Source: Chania multitudinisentens RB-25 (GTDB lineage: Bacteria; Pseudomonadota; Gammaproteobacteria; Enterobacterales; Enterobacteriaceae). Taken from it: a stretch of DNA of 64,000 bases. The position numbers were made by a program, and so were the translations under genes. Below are positions 42,280 to 51,560 of the stretch, piece after piece (position 1 is the stretch's first letter; each line of letters opens with the position of its first letter). Location of the stretch: positions 2,294,001-2,358,000 of the forward strand of contig NZ_CP007044.2 in the NCBI RefSeq assembly GCF_000520015.2. Direction: 5' to 3'. The notes beneath the pieces are model-generated. The model did not search any database and was not told the origin of the DNA. It worked only from the letters and a program-made list of their open reading frames with translations.

Positions 42280-43206
42280 TTACGCCTGTTTGATCCGGTT
42301 TACCAACCAGATACCGCCACACACCAGCAACAATGCCAGGGCGTTTCGCCATTCCAGAATGCTTTCATTCAGGAAGATGGCAGAAAGGACGGCGCCAGAA
42401 ACCGGGATCAGGAAGTTAAAGGGAGCAACCATCCCCACCCGGTTGTATTTCAGCAATAAACTCCAGAGGGCAAACGCCACTGATGACAGCAAAATCAGAT
42501 AGGCTAACAGCAACAGCGCCTGCCAGCCGAATGCTGTCAACTGGCCGCCAAAGAGGTAGCCGCCTACGGTAAGAACAAAGCCGCCAATGGCAAGCTGGTA
42601 TCCTGTCATCACCGTACTGTCTATTTGCTGAGATATGCGCTTACCATAAATTGTGGCGGCTGAGAGGATAAAGGCTGCCAGCACCACCGAGCCTTCCCCC
42701 ATCAAAGTGAAGGTGAAGTTGGTGAGGTCAGGGCTGAAATTGACCACCATAACGCCAGCAAACCCCAGCACACAGCCAACGATTTTATTGAAGCTCAAGC
42801 GATCGTTCTGATACAGGTAGTGTGCCAACAGAACGCTGAAGAATGTGCTTGTCGCGTTCATGATGGAGCCTGCTACCCCAGTGGTATAAGCCAAGCCGAT
42901 GTAGAAAAAAATATACTGCAATGACGTTTGGGTTAACCCTAAGATGGTCATCTGCTTGTAATGCACCGGTTTCATACGGGTGATTGATTTACCACTGGCA
43001 ATGGCAAAAATCAGCAGAACAATCCCGGCTAACAGGAAACGATAACCCGCAAACACCATTTTGCTGGGAATATCATCTGGCGAGATATTAAACAGCTCGT
43101 AGCCGTTTTTGATTGCAGGATAGGCACTTCCCCAGAGGAGGCAACAGAACGTGGCACCAAAGAAGACGAATTTTTTGTTAGTAAAAAGAAGCGGACTGCG
43201 TTCCAC
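42280..43206 (-). CDS. EamA/DMT-superfamily permease
   Basis: Ten-TM inner-membrane transporter of the drug/metabolite superfamily, 308 residues. Seen: two EamA repeats, the first with FCCLLWGSAYPAIK and the second with LMGEGSVVLAAFILSAATIYGK, ending LVNRIKQA. The start is GTG at 43206 with AAGGGATG at about 7 nt. Substrate cannot be inferred. Monocistronic; it faces the molybdoenzyme operon terminator. Confidence 0.88.
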   Translation of the reverse strand: MERSPLLFTNKKFVFFGATFCCLLWGSAYPAIKNGYELFNISPDDIPSKMVFAGYRFLLAGIVLLIFAIASGKSITRMKPVHYKQMTILGLTQTSLQYIFFYIGLAYTTGVAGSIMNATSTFFSVLLAHYLYQNDRLSFNKIVGCVLGFAGVMVVNFSPDLTNFTFTLMGEGSVVLAAFILSAATIYGKRISQQIDSTVMTGYQLAIGGFVLTVGGYLFGGQLTAFGWQALLLLAYLILLSSVAFALWSLLLKYNRVGMVAPFNFLIPVSGAVLSAIFLNESILEWRNALALLLVCGGIWLVNRIKQA

Positions 43207-43395
43207 AAAACATCCCTTTTAAAAGAAAAATGAAATACTGTTTCGTTATAGCGAGATCTACCGTAAAAGTCCTGACTAACTTCACTTTTTGCTACTTTTT
43301 GTGCCGCAAGCAACAAACCTTTATGGGCGAGGGGGGCTGGGTGAGTCGACTAGCTTTTTGTATTCATTGGTGAATTGGCAAGAGAATCAATAGGT

Positions 43396-43421
43396 AAATG
43401 CTCCCCCTATGGGGAGCATTT
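43396..43421 (-). terminator. Terminator of the molybdoenzyme operon
   Basis: AAATGCTCCCC (43396-43406) and GGGGAGCATTT (43411-43421) form a perfect 11-bp stem with a 4-nt loop, 7 bp beyond the anchor-subunit stop codon on the minus strand. Confidence 0.8.
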
Positions 43422-43427
43422 AGGCGG

Positions 43428-44246
43428 TCAGAACCACGGGAATTGGCCCATCACACTGCTGTAAAAAAGCATGCGCCCGACCAGTTCACCGGAAACTACC
43501 GCGCTGCCAACCAGTAACCCCATCGCTGGCGAGAAACGCATTTCGCTACGCAATAAAGTGAACAGTGCGGCGCTAATCAGTACGCTAGCGCTGAGTTGCC
43601 ACCACAACAGTATGCCAGCTGCGCTGGCTTCTGCTACCTGATAGCGGCCAATCAGTGCCCCGATAACCAGCAAAATACCGAGCAACATTCCGTAGCGAAT
43701 AATACGCGGAACGGCCAGACCGCCAACATTGAGCACAATGCCTAGGGTGGTAAAACCAAGCAACAGAGGAGTACCGAGAAATGCCAGTTGAGTAAAGGGA
43801 GCATGCCACAGTGAGTGACCTATCATTTGGGAGTAGATTTGCGCTGAGGCAAGAATTGCCGCAGCCCCCACGATCACACTGAGTAGCCCCAATGCCGCAA
43901 TGAGTGCGGTTTGCCGCGGCCGCTGCCAACACGCGAGCAACCAGAGTAACATACAGCCATTCAGCAGTACGAAGGCGACGGCTTCACGGCTGAGCCAAGA
44001 ATGGCCAATGCCAAGTACCGAACGATAAGCACCAGCGGGGCTACCGAGGTGTGCAAGGGACAGTGAGGAACCAACAACCTCAATCAGCCACAGTGCCAAA
44101 GCCAGAACTTTAAACTGCTGAGACGATAACCCGTTCTTACCCGAACGGACGACATTGAGCCGATATAGAGTGAGGGCCAGTACGCCACCAATACCCCACT
44201 GGCTCAGCACGGTGAAAAACACTAATGGAAATTCATATTGTTCCAT
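43428..44246 (-). CDS. DmsC-type membrane anchor subunit
   Basis: Quinol-oxidising membrane anchor of a molybdenum reductase, 272 residues. Seen: eight hydrophobic segments, starting MEQYEFPLVFFTVLSQWGIG, which is the DmsC-family (PF04976) N-terminal pattern, and SLSLAHLGSPAGAYR in the second segment region. It passes electrons to the ferredoxin-like subunit encoded 9 bp upstream. The family is that of DMSO reductase, not NrfD. Confidence 0.9.
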   Translation of the reverse strand: MEQYEFPLVFFTVLSQWGIGGVLALTLYRLNVVRSGKNGLSSQQFKVLALALWLIEVVGSSLSLAHLGSPAGAYRSVLGIGHSWLSREAVAFVLLNGCMLLWLLACWQRPRQTALIAALGLLSVIVGAAAILASAQIYSQMIGHSLWHAPFTQLAFLGTPLLLGFTTLGIVLNVGGLAVPRIIRYGMLLGILLVIGALIGRYQVAEASAAGILLWWQLSASVLISAALFTLLRSEMRFSPAMGLLVGSAVVSGELVGRMLFYSSVMGQFPWF

Positions 44247-44255
44247 AACGCCTCC

Positions 44256-44804
44256 TTATCTATCCGCCGGAATGATGACGACATTCGGGCCGCTGATACG
44301 ATGATCCGGCAGATGATAGCGAGCCTCCAGGCTGGCCCAGTCAGTGGTATGCCGTTTTCTCAGCTCATCGATTTCACCGAACAGTAGTACGCCCGCTGGA
44401 CAGGATTCGACGCAGCGAGGGAGCAGGCCCTCATCCAGCCGTTCGGCACACAGATTACACTTGCTGGTTTTTCCTTCTTGCGGGTCGAAGACGGGGGCAT
44501 TATAAGGGCAGGCCATAATGCACATACGGCAACCGATGCATTTGTCATGATCCTGTACCACGATGCCGTCAGGCCGCTTACTGTAGGTGCTTGCAGGGCA
44601 AACTTTCATACATTGCGGGTCGTCACAGTGGTTGCATGACATGGAAATAAATCCCCCGGTATTGGGGTTGTCGGTGTTGTATTCACGCACTCGTCGCCAC
44701 AGTACCCCCGGTGGGGTCATGTTTTCAGATTTACAGGCCATTGAGCAGGTTTTGCAGCCGTAGCATCGCTTGATGTCGATCAAAAAGCCATATTGTTTAG
44801 ACAT
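44256..44804 (-). CDS. DmsB-type ferredoxin subunit (four [4Fe-4S])
   Basis: Electron-transfer subunit, 182 residues. Seen: four Cys clusters, CYGCKTCSMAC, CNHCDDPQCMKVCP, CIGCRMCIMACP and CNLCAERLDEGLLPRCVESCP (written here in separate motifs; the last spans about 44 kb position 44400-44460). No Tat signal, so it is presumably carried across by the catalytic subunit. It starts 3 bp after the catalytic gene ends. Confidence 0.94.
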   Translation of the reverse strand: MSKQYGFLIDIKRCYGCKTCSMACKSENMTPPGVLWRRVREYNTDNPNTGGFISMSCNHCDDPQCMKVCPASTYSKRPDGIVVQDHDKCIGCRMCIMACPYNAPVFDPQEGKTSKCNLCAERLDEGLLPRCVESCPAGVLLFGEIDELRKRHTTDWASLEARYHLPDHRISGPNVVIIPADR

Positions 44805-44807
44805 TGA

Positions 44808-47141
44808 TTATCCCTCCGCTCTTACGTCAACCAACGTGCTGTTACAGCAATGGCCAGTGCCCAAGATTTCGAACTGATCGTTAGTGACGTGGCTGCTGCT
44901 ACCTCCTTGTTGTTCCCACCAACCGTTATCCAGCGAGACCACGCCTTGCTTGATCTGGGTGGTAACAACGGCAATAGCCCGGTGTTCACCGCGATCGTTA
45001 AAGGCGACAGCCCAATCGCCATGACGGATACTGCGTTGCTGGGCATCCTGCGGATGAATCATGACGTTAGGTTGATTACGCTGTACCTCAAGAATCCATT
45101 CGTTCATCCCATGGCTGGAATGCACGCTGCGCGCCAATTTGCGCTGTACTGCCATCAGCGGATATTTCTGCGCCAGTTCTGGCGAACCTTTGATGGATTC
45201 TTTAACCTGCAAATAAGTCACCAGCGGTGAAAAATTCTGTTTTTGCCATTCTTCAATGAAGAAATGTGCCTTTTTGGTTGATGTACGGAATATACCGTCC
45301 TTGAAGGGAACCCAATCACCTTCAACTGGCCGTACCGGGCCTTTTTTTAGCTGCTCCAGGGTGATCCCTGAGCCTTGTAGGCAAGCGTTGATATAGTGCT
45401 CAATCGGTTGGTTGAATACCTCACCAAATCCAAAACGTTCTGCCAGGCGGGCGAAGATCCAGTAGTCGGGCTTCGCTTCACCCGGCGGCTCTACCGCTTT
45501 TTCCATCAGTTGCACATAGTGGCTGCGTACCCCGGCCATCAGGCTGACATCTTCGAAGATAGTGGTGACGGGCAACACCAGATCGGCATAGAGCGCGGTA
45601 GAACTCATCAGATTATCGGCCACCACAACGAAGGGAACCTTCTGTAACGCCTTGCGTACCTGATTGGTATTAGGCAATTGGGTCATCACACCCATCGTCA
45701 TGATCCACCAGAGCTTAATAGGATGAGGTTTGTCGTTGACGATCCAGTCGCCGACTTTTGCAACAGGAATCGGAGTAATTTTCTTGGCGTTAGGGGCTGG
45801 GGGAATAATAGGGCTAAACTTCGCCATCTGCCTGGCACCACCCGCGTCGCAGACACCTGCTCCTCGCTTGCCGATGTTGCCAGTCAGCAGGGCAAGGTAG
45901 AACTGACTTGCTGCAACATAGGTGCCGAACTCTGTACGCTGGGCACCGGACATATTCTGGATAATCATCGCTGGTGCATTGCTGGCATAGTCGCGTGCTA
46001 AACGTAGAATAGTACCAACGGGAATATCAGTTTCTGTGGCTACCCGTTCTACCGGCCAAGCTGCCGCCTGCTGATATATTTGCTCAAACACCGTGCTGAA
46101 GCCGCTGTTGGCGGGAAGCTGGTGCTGGAATAACGCTGGTTCGATCCCTGGGCTGTCATGGCGCACCAATTTCTGACTGATGACGTCAAAGACCAGATAG
46201 CTGTCAGCGTCCTGTGGGTCAGCGCGCATCTGCTGGTTATCCGCTGTCACCAGATAGACTGCTCCGGTGTGTTGACGCAAGAATGCGGCGTCAATGCGCT
46301 GTTCTTCGATGATGATTTTCATCATGCCCAGCGCCAATGCAGTATCGGTACCGGGTACGATGGGAACCCATTCGTCGGCCCTCGCGGCGGTTTCACTGAA
46401 GCGGGGGTCAATCACGACAATACGGGCGCCGTTTTCCTGCGCTTTGATGTAGTTTTTGTAATAGGCGTGCATGGTGACCGCCGGGTTGTTGCCCCAGCAA
46501 ATAATGTAGCGGCTATCGGCAATGGTATCGCGAGTGTCGGCATAGCGCAGCCCGAGCATCGGTATCATTGCTGCCGTTACTGCTGAACAGCACAGCGAAC
46601 CCGCCTGCTTGGTAGAGCCGCCAAGGTAATCGAAGAAAGCTCTGCCCATGTCGTTCTTGATTGAATCCATATTGCCAGCGTGCATGGAAATCAACAGGCC
46701 TTCGTTACCGTGGTTGGTAATGGTAGAGCGAATGTTTTTTTCAACTAAATCGAGCGCTTCATCCCAAGAGATGGGCTTAAATTTCCCTTCTCCTTTCTCA
46801 CCAACCCGCAGCAGTGGCGTCGTGATGCGTTTCTGGTGATAAACCCATTTGGTACGGCTGATCCCGCGCAGGCAACACTTCACGTTAAAGTCTTTACTGG
46901 CCTCAATCTTAATCAGTTTATCCTGGTGGACATAAGCGGTCAGGTTGCAGTGCAGGCATTCCATCGCACAGGTTGAACGGAAGGTTTTATAGTCTGAAAG
47001 CTGTAGGCGCACCCGGGGAAGTGGAGTGCTTTGCCCGGGTGCTAGAGAGAAGGCACAAGGGGAGATGGTGGCAAGCCCCACCACGCCAAGTCCTTTCAGT
47101 AGGGTTCGGCGATTCAGCCGGAGTAACGAGAGTTCATCCAT
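44808..47141 (-). CDS. Tat-exported molybdopterin oxidoreductase, Cys-ligated type
   Basis: Catalytic subunit of a periplasmic molybdenum reductase, 777 residues from ATG 47141 (AGAGG upstream). Seen: Tat signal NRRTLLKG (residues 10-17); N-terminal Fe-S cluster C58-x3-C62-x2-C65 and C89 or C90; Mo-pterin motifs WGNNPAVTMHAYY and IVVIDPRFSETAARADEW; C-terminal dinucleotide-binding domain (VMIHPQDAQQRSIRHGDWA). At the Mo-ligand position the sequence is GSLCCSAV (C184/C185), which resembles Cys-ligated enzymes (NapA, TtrA, PhsA) rather than Ser-ligated DmsA. The substrate is therefore uncertain: tetrathionate, polysulfide or another oxyanion are possible. Confidence 0.88.
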   Translation of the reverse strand: MDELSLLRLNRRTLLKGLGVVGLATISPCAFSLAPGQSTPLPRVRLQLSDYKTFRSTCAMECLHCNLTAYVHQDKLIKIEASKDFNVKCCLRGISRTKWVYHQKRITTPLLRVGEKGEGKFKPISWDEALDLVEKNIRSTITNHGNEGLLISMHAGNMDSIKNDMGRAFFDYLGGSTKQAGSLCCSAVTAAMIPMLGLRYADTRDTIADSRYIICWGNNPAVTMHAYYKNYIKAQENGARIVVIDPRFSETAARADEWVPIVPGTDTALALGMMKIIIEEQRIDAAFLRQHTGAVYLVTADNQQMRADPQDADSYLVFDVISQKLVRHDSPGIEPALFQHQLPANSGFSTVFEQIYQQAAAWPVERVATETDIPVGTILRLARDYASNAPAMIIQNMSGAQRTEFGTYVAASQFYLALLTGNIGKRGAGVCDAGGARQMAKFSPIIPPAPNAKKITPIPVAKVGDWIVNDKPHPIKLWWIMTMGVMTQLPNTNQVRKALQKVPFVVVADNLMSSTALYADLVLPVTTIFEDVSLMAGVRSHYVQLMEKAVEPPGEAKPDYWIFARLAERFGFGEVFNQPIEHYINACLQGSGITLEQLKKGPVRPVEGDWVPFKDGIFRTSTKKAHFFIEEWQKQNFSPLVTYLQVKESIKGSPELAQKYPLMAVQRKLARSVHSSHGMNEWILEVQRNQPNVMIHPQDAQQRSIRHGDWAVAFNDRGEHRAIAVVTTQIKQGVVSLDNGWWEQQGGSSSHVTNDQFEILGTGHCCNSTLVDVRAEG

Positions 47142-47403
47142 AAGTAAGCCTCTTAATAATTTTATATGGCACGACATCACTGATGTTCACTATAAGTAAA
47201 CTGAGTTCACCAAATTCAGATATTGAAAAAAATCAAATTAACGCTAAATAGGTAGATGAAAATGTGGCTAATGAGAGATAGGTAGGAAAAAACTCAGCTG
47301 TTGACGGCGCAGTAGCGCAAACACGTATGCAGGTTTGATGTCTCTGAAGCGAGGAAAATGTTAAATTAGCTTTAGAAAATGATGCAACAATCGGGATAAA
47401 GGT

Positions 47404-48102
47404 ATGGCAGAGGCGCAAGGCGTAAATTCGGTAGATATCGCGGTTTCTGTTTTGGAGTGTGTCACTGCTCTGGGTGGAACTGCGCGCGCTGCGGATATTG
47501 CGCGCATGAGCGGCCTGTCGAAAAGCCGGTTACATAAATATCTGGTTTCGCTGTGCCGCAGCCAAATGCTGTATCAAGACAGTGCCACCAGCCGTTACTC
47601 TCTTGGCAGCAAGCTGCTGGCACTGGCGTCAGTGGCAGAAAAGCAGAATACGCTGCTGACGATAATCAATAACGCCCTCTGCGAGCTGCGTGATGAGCTC
47701 AATTATTCTACCGGGTTGGTGATTCGCTTGGGGGAGCACCTGATGCTGACCAACTATAATCGTAGCTATAAGAATATCGACATCGACTACCTGGGTAATA
47801 CGCCAGTGCCGCTGAGTTCCAGTGCCGCAGGCTGGGTATTCATGGCGTTCGATCCTTCCCTCTCAGTGCAGCCAGATGTGGATGCCGCTGCGCTGGAAAA
47901 AGTGCGGCAGCAAGGATACGCAGTGCGCTATCACGCGACAGAGGGGATACCCGGCGCCCGTGCCATCTCCTGCCCAATCTTCAGTAAGGGTAGAGAACTG
48001 CTTGGAGCCGCAACCACCATGGGATTCATTCCCGCCGAAGAAGATGAAATTGTGCGTTTAGCCAGCCGCCTGACGGCTAAAGTCCGTGCTATGCAACTGT
48101 AG
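47404..48102 (+). CDS. IclR-family transcriptional regulator
   Basis: Regulator of 232 residues divergent from the molybdoenzyme operon and probably controlling it. Seen: N-terminal winged helix (SVLECVTALGGTARAADIAR; LSKSRLHKYLVSLCRS) and a C-terminal IclR effector domain (LSSSAAGWVFMA; YHATEGIPGARAISCPIFS). IclR control is unusual for anaerobic reductases, which usually respond to FNR or two-component systems. The intergenic region 47142-47403 has no other gene; no FNR box was identified by eye. Confidence 0.88.
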   Translation: MAEAQGVNSVDIAVSVLECVTALGGTARAADIARMSGLSKSRLHKYLVSLCRSQMLYQDSATSRYSLGSKLLALASVAEKQNTLLTIINNALCELRDELNYSTGLVIRLGEHLMLTNYNRSYKNIDIDYLGNTPVPLSSSAAGWVFMAFDPSLSVQPDVDAAALEKVRQQGYAVRYHATEGIPGARAISCPIFSKGRELLGAATTMGFIPAEEDEIVRLASRLTAKVRAMQL

Positions 48103-48285
48103 GTTTGATTTATCAAATGCCAAAGTGACTAATCTAAATTGGTTACAGGTTCTCTTGTGCCTGATGCAGCAGGGTTGCTTCCAGAATATAAAACAACCTC
48201 TTGCAGAGCTGCGTAAGGGCAACTGCTTTGCGGAGGGGGGGGCGGTAAGTAAACGGTAAACGGCTAATTAACCAAAAGGGCTCAA

Positions 48286-48540
48286 TTAATTAACCGGAGT
48301 TGTGGGTTTTCTATAAAAGTGAATGCCCACAAGTGTAATAATAACGCCGAGCGAAAATGAAAACAGCAGTGAGCCTATATCTCCTGCCTGATATGTAGGT
48401 ACTCCAAATATATCAGTATCAAAAAAATAGCGTCTTACCGATTCAATACAAAATAAAATTCCACACATAACCCCAGACGCACCTAAATATCTTGAAGGGC
48501 TTTTTTTAAATTGCTCAGAGGTATTTTTCAAGAAAAACAT
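48286..48540 (-). CDS. Hypothetical small membrane protein (2 TM)
   Basis: Not recognised. 84 residues with two likely transmembrane helices (YLGASGVMCGILFCIESV; IGSLLFSFSLGVIITLVGIHF) and short charged ends. AT-rich, at the left border of the accessory region. No RBS stronger than GGAGTACAT upstream (TATGGAGTACATATG). Confidence 0.6.
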   Translation of the reverse strand: MFFLKNTSEQFKKSPSRYLGASGVMCGILFCIESVRRYFFDTDIFGVPTYQAGDIGSLLFSFSLGVIITLVGIHFYRKPTTPVN

Positions 48541-48756
48541 ATGTACTCCATACTTAAAGTCACCAACGATCGCTCCGTAGTACTAAAGAAGTCGTGAATA
48601 ACTTTAATATGTCATTATTTGAGCAGTTGTACAATTCACACGCTGAGGATACGGTGAGGTTTTTTATCGTTATGCCGAGAAAGCAGCGCTAATGCTTAGG
48701 TTGGCAGCGGTAATCTATCCAACTTCTGGGGTGGCCTGATGCTCTGCCAAAACGTA

Positions 48757-49167
48757 CTATTTCACCTGGCGCACGCATAACCTGACGCCAGAAATCAGAC
48801 AGAAAGCAACTCCTGTGATCAGACCAAAGGCCATTACAAATAAAGCCTCAGTAAAATGCGTCCGTACCAAGGTTATTGATAACCCGTTCAGCAACATACT
48901 ATAAATAAACATTGTTATTGGCCCTAAGATAATGCACCAAATGCATAATCGAACCGCAGACAGCGCATTTTTCGCCTTCAACCATAAAACCATTGGGAGC
49001 ACAAGCGTCAGGATCACAATATAGGTAAAGGAAACACCAAACAAAATGGTCATAAACAAAAGTTCAAAGAAAAACCTTAGGGATGGTAAATCTTCAAAGG
49101 CTCCCGTGAATATGAAGACGAAAAATCCCAGCGGAACTATCCAGGGGGAGATGAGAGCCCTAACCAT
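48757..49167 (-). CDS. Hypothetical membrane protein (4 TM)
   Basis: Not recognised. 136 residues, four hydrophobic segments (WIVPLGFFVFIFTGAF; FGVSFTYIVILTLVLPMVLWL; LCIWCIILGPITMFIYSML; LFVMAFGLITGVAFCLISGV). No motif links it to O-antigen modification or holins, which might be expected next to a tailspike gene. 48541-48756 between the two small genes holds nothing recognisable. Confidence 0.6.
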   Translation of the reverse strand: MVRALISPWIVPLGFFVFIFTGAFEDLPSLRFFFELLFMTILFGVSFTYIVILTLVLPMVLWLKAKNALSAVRLCIWCIILGPITMFIYSMLLNGLSITLVRTHFTEALFVMAFGLITGVAFCLISGVRLCVRQVK

Positions 49168-49572
49168 AAGCTTCGTTTGTGTTGCAATTGTCTTCCCCTT
49201 ATAACGCCTGGCAGATTACACATCTGATAGCTCATTCCAATGTTAGAAATCATTCGTCTTTTTACTGTCCACAGGGCGTGCCGGCACAGCATCATACAGT
49301 CACATCTCTAATGCTATATATCATGACCGTGAGCTTTCGGACATTGAAATAACGGAGATGTACACCGCAGCGAAAAACTACCTTGGTTTCACTGGGCTAG
49401 CAATAGCCTGGAGAAATCCCGGATATTGCTAATAGAAATAAGAGAGTGGTAAGGAAAGGTCATATTTAAGCATGGGTCAATATGTTGTTGTGTGGAGTAT
49501 AAGACATCAAGGCATGTTTGTGGCATTTCATTGTAAATAATACAATTTTTCCTCCATAAAAGGAGAGTAAAA
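49168..49572. other. Intergenic stretch upstream of the tailspike gene
   Basis: 405 bp without a supported gene. It must contain the tailspike promoter; AAAAGGAGAG immediately precedes the ATG at 49573. A 70-codon minus-strand frame at 49389-49601 overlaps the tailspike start and has no supporting signal. Confidence 0.5.
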
Positions 49573-51516
49573 ATGATTGATATTAATGCAAATGCTGTCA
49601 TTTCAATGCCATCCCAGCTTTTTACGCTAGCTAATTCATTTGAAGCGGCGGCTAACGGTAAAATCTACATCGGGAAAATTAACACCGATCCGACTATCCC
49701 CACAAACCAGATCCAGGTGTACCTCCAGAACGAAGACGGCAGCACTGTGCCGGTGGCGCAGCCGATTATCATCAACGCTGGCGGTTATCCGGTCTACAAC
49801 GGCCAGATTGCCAAGTTTGTAACAGTAGAAGGCCACTCGATGGCTGTGTACGACGCCTACAACGTACAGCAGTTTTACTTTCCGAATGTGCTGAAGTATG
49901 ACTCTGATATGCTCCGGCAGGCGCTGGCCCAACCGGATGGTGTTAGTCTCGTTAATAACGCGGTAGACCAAAGGGACTTGGCTGGGGCTGAGAAAGGCGC
50001 AGTTCCCGTTGATCACGTCCATATCATCAACGGCCCTATTGTTGACTTCAGGCGCTTCCTCACAGTGAAAGATGGCAGCGTGGACGCTACACAAGCTGTT
50101 ATTGATGCGCTCAATTCGGGTTTAAACGTCCAAGTATCTGGCGATTATATATTGCGCCTCGATAGTGCGGGTATTACGGCGGATGTCACGAGCCGATTTT
50201 TTGGCGCTCCGGGAACGTCTCCAAGCATCTTGATGAACCACACAGACGTAGCTCAGCCACAGTTTTTGTTTAAACAAAGCAGAAACTATATATCTAATTT
50301 TAAATTCCGATATCCAAATCAGAGAAAATCCCTGGCAACTGGAATGTCTCCGCTCGCATACCCTGCACTATTAACGGGTAATGCGTTCGCGTCAGTATTT
50401 ACCAATCTGGACATCGGTAACGCATATCGCGGCCTCCAGTTCGGCGATGCAACGTATTCATCGTCGCGGGTGACGATCAGCAACATTATCGGCGCACCGC
50501 TACGGCGTGGGATATCTCTTGAGCGGGTATTAGATATACCTCACGTAAGCGATATCCTTTTTAACTACAACTACTTGTCGGCTGATGAGAGATATGACAT
50601 CTCTCTGAAGCAGTGGATACACGACAACCTTGATGGGTTCCATCTCGGCCGGTGTGACTTTGGGGCCTTTAGCCGCATATTTGTCTTCGGGGCTTATAAC
50701 GGTATTTTCCTGCGTTCAGAGCGCTATACAGGATCAGCTAACAGCGTTAGATTCACCGACTGTGACGTTGATATCACCGTGCATCCTCTGCGCTTCCAGA
50801 ACTGGCAAAACCAACTGACCGTTACTAACGGAAAGTTCACAGGTAACGCGAAATCAACTGGGGGGCTTGTTGAGAAGGAGCGGAGCACAAATCTTTTTCA
50901 GGGTACAGGTGAGGATGGGGTGATCGTCCTTAACTCGACTGAAATGAACAACTATTCGAGTGATGTGATCCAAACATCGGCAAACATCAAAGTGATTGGC
51001 GCGCAATTCTACGAGTACGGGTTGGATAATGCTCAGCGTGCAGCTATAGCAACAACGACGAGCACAAACCCTAACATAACAATCTTAGGTACAAAAATAG
51101 ACGGGGCATCAGGTACACAGACAAGGGGTGTGTATGGTACTACTTCAACAGGTACACTAACGCTGGGTGACGGGACTAACATAAGTGGGGCGACACTTGA
51201 GTCGTTTAACTGGGCTTTCGGACCTGTAAGAGCAGGGAATGGTGTGACGATAAGTGGGGCGCCTGCAAAAAACAGCACGTCATTTATTAGTAATATTCCG
51301 CATATCTACCCCGTCGAGTCTATGCCAACAAGAGGCAACTACTTCAAACCTGGTGATTACGCTCAGATGACCAAACCTGTTAAGACAAACTTTGCCTCCG
51401 TACCCAATTATGTTGTGAAAGGGTGGGTGAGACTAACGAGCGCAAATAGTAGTGGCACTAACCATGTTCTCAATACTGATTGGGTAGAAGATAGAACGTA
51501 CTTTGCTGGCGCCTAA
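49573..51516 (+). CDS. P22-like tailspike protein, orphan
   Basis: Predicted phage or prophage tailspike, 647 residues. Seen: residues 1-110 match the P22 tailspike head-binding domain (FTLANSFEAAANGKIYIGK; NTDPTIPTNQIQVYLQNEDG; YPVYNGQIAKFVTVEGHSM). The rest reads like a right-handed beta-helix with turns rich in Asn/Gly/Thr (TLTLGDGTNISGATLES) and a small C-terminal domain (KGWVRLTSAN...). The receptor-cleaving part was not recognised; catalytic Glu/Asp residues cannot be assigned by eye. No other phage structural genes adjoin, so it is an orphan remnant or a moron-like gene. RBS AAAAGGAGAG is strong. Confidence 0.88.
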   Translation: MIDINANAVISMPSQLFTLANSFEAAANGKIYIGKINTDPTIPTNQIQVYLQNEDGSTVPVAQPIIINAGGYPVYNGQIAKFVTVEGHSMAVYDAYNVQQFYFPNVLKYDSDMLRQALAQPDGVSLVNNAVDQRDLAGAEKGAVPVDHVHIINGPIVDFRRFLTVKDGSVDATQAVIDALNSGLNVQVSGDYILRLDSAGITADVTSRFFGAPGTSPSILMNHTDVAQPQFLFKQSRNYISNFKFRYPNQRKSLATGMSPLAYPALLTGNAFASVFTNLDIGNAYRGLQFGDATYSSSRVTISNIIGAPLRRGISLERVLDIPHVSDILFNYNYLSADERYDISLKQWIHDNLDGFHLGRCDFGAFSRIFVFGAYNGIFLRSERYTGSANSVRFTDCDVDITVHPLRFQNWQNQLTVTNGKFTGNAKSTGGLVEKERSTNLFQGTGEDGVIVLNSTEMNNYSSDVIQTSANIKVIGAQFYEYGLDNAQRAAIATTTSTNPNITILGTKIDGASGTQTRGVYGTTSTGTLTLGDGTNISGATLESFNWAFGPVRAGNGVTISGAPAKNSTSFISNIPHIYPVESMPTRGNYFKPGDYAQMTKPVKTNFASVPNYVVKGWVRLTSANSSGTNHVLNTDWVEDRTYFAGA

Positions 51517-51534
51517 AAATACGCCGGGAGAAAT
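51511..51534 (+). terminator. Tailspike terminator, left half (split by an IS)
   Basis: GCCGGGA (51523-51529) would pair with TCCCGGC, now at 52963-52969, if the IS3-family element and one copy of its target duplication are removed. The joined sequence has a GAAA loop, an A-tract before the stem and TCTTTG after it. The stem is therefore split by 1.4 kb of inserted DNA. Confidence 0.8.
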
Positions 51535-51560
51535 TGAACTGACCCCATAAAGTTGGACGA

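Noticed and set aside
44808..47141. Calling the molybdoenzyme DmsA (DMSO reductase)
   Set aside because: The Mo-ligand position reads Cys rather than Ser, so DMSO as substrate is not supported in spite of DmsB/DmsC-type partners.
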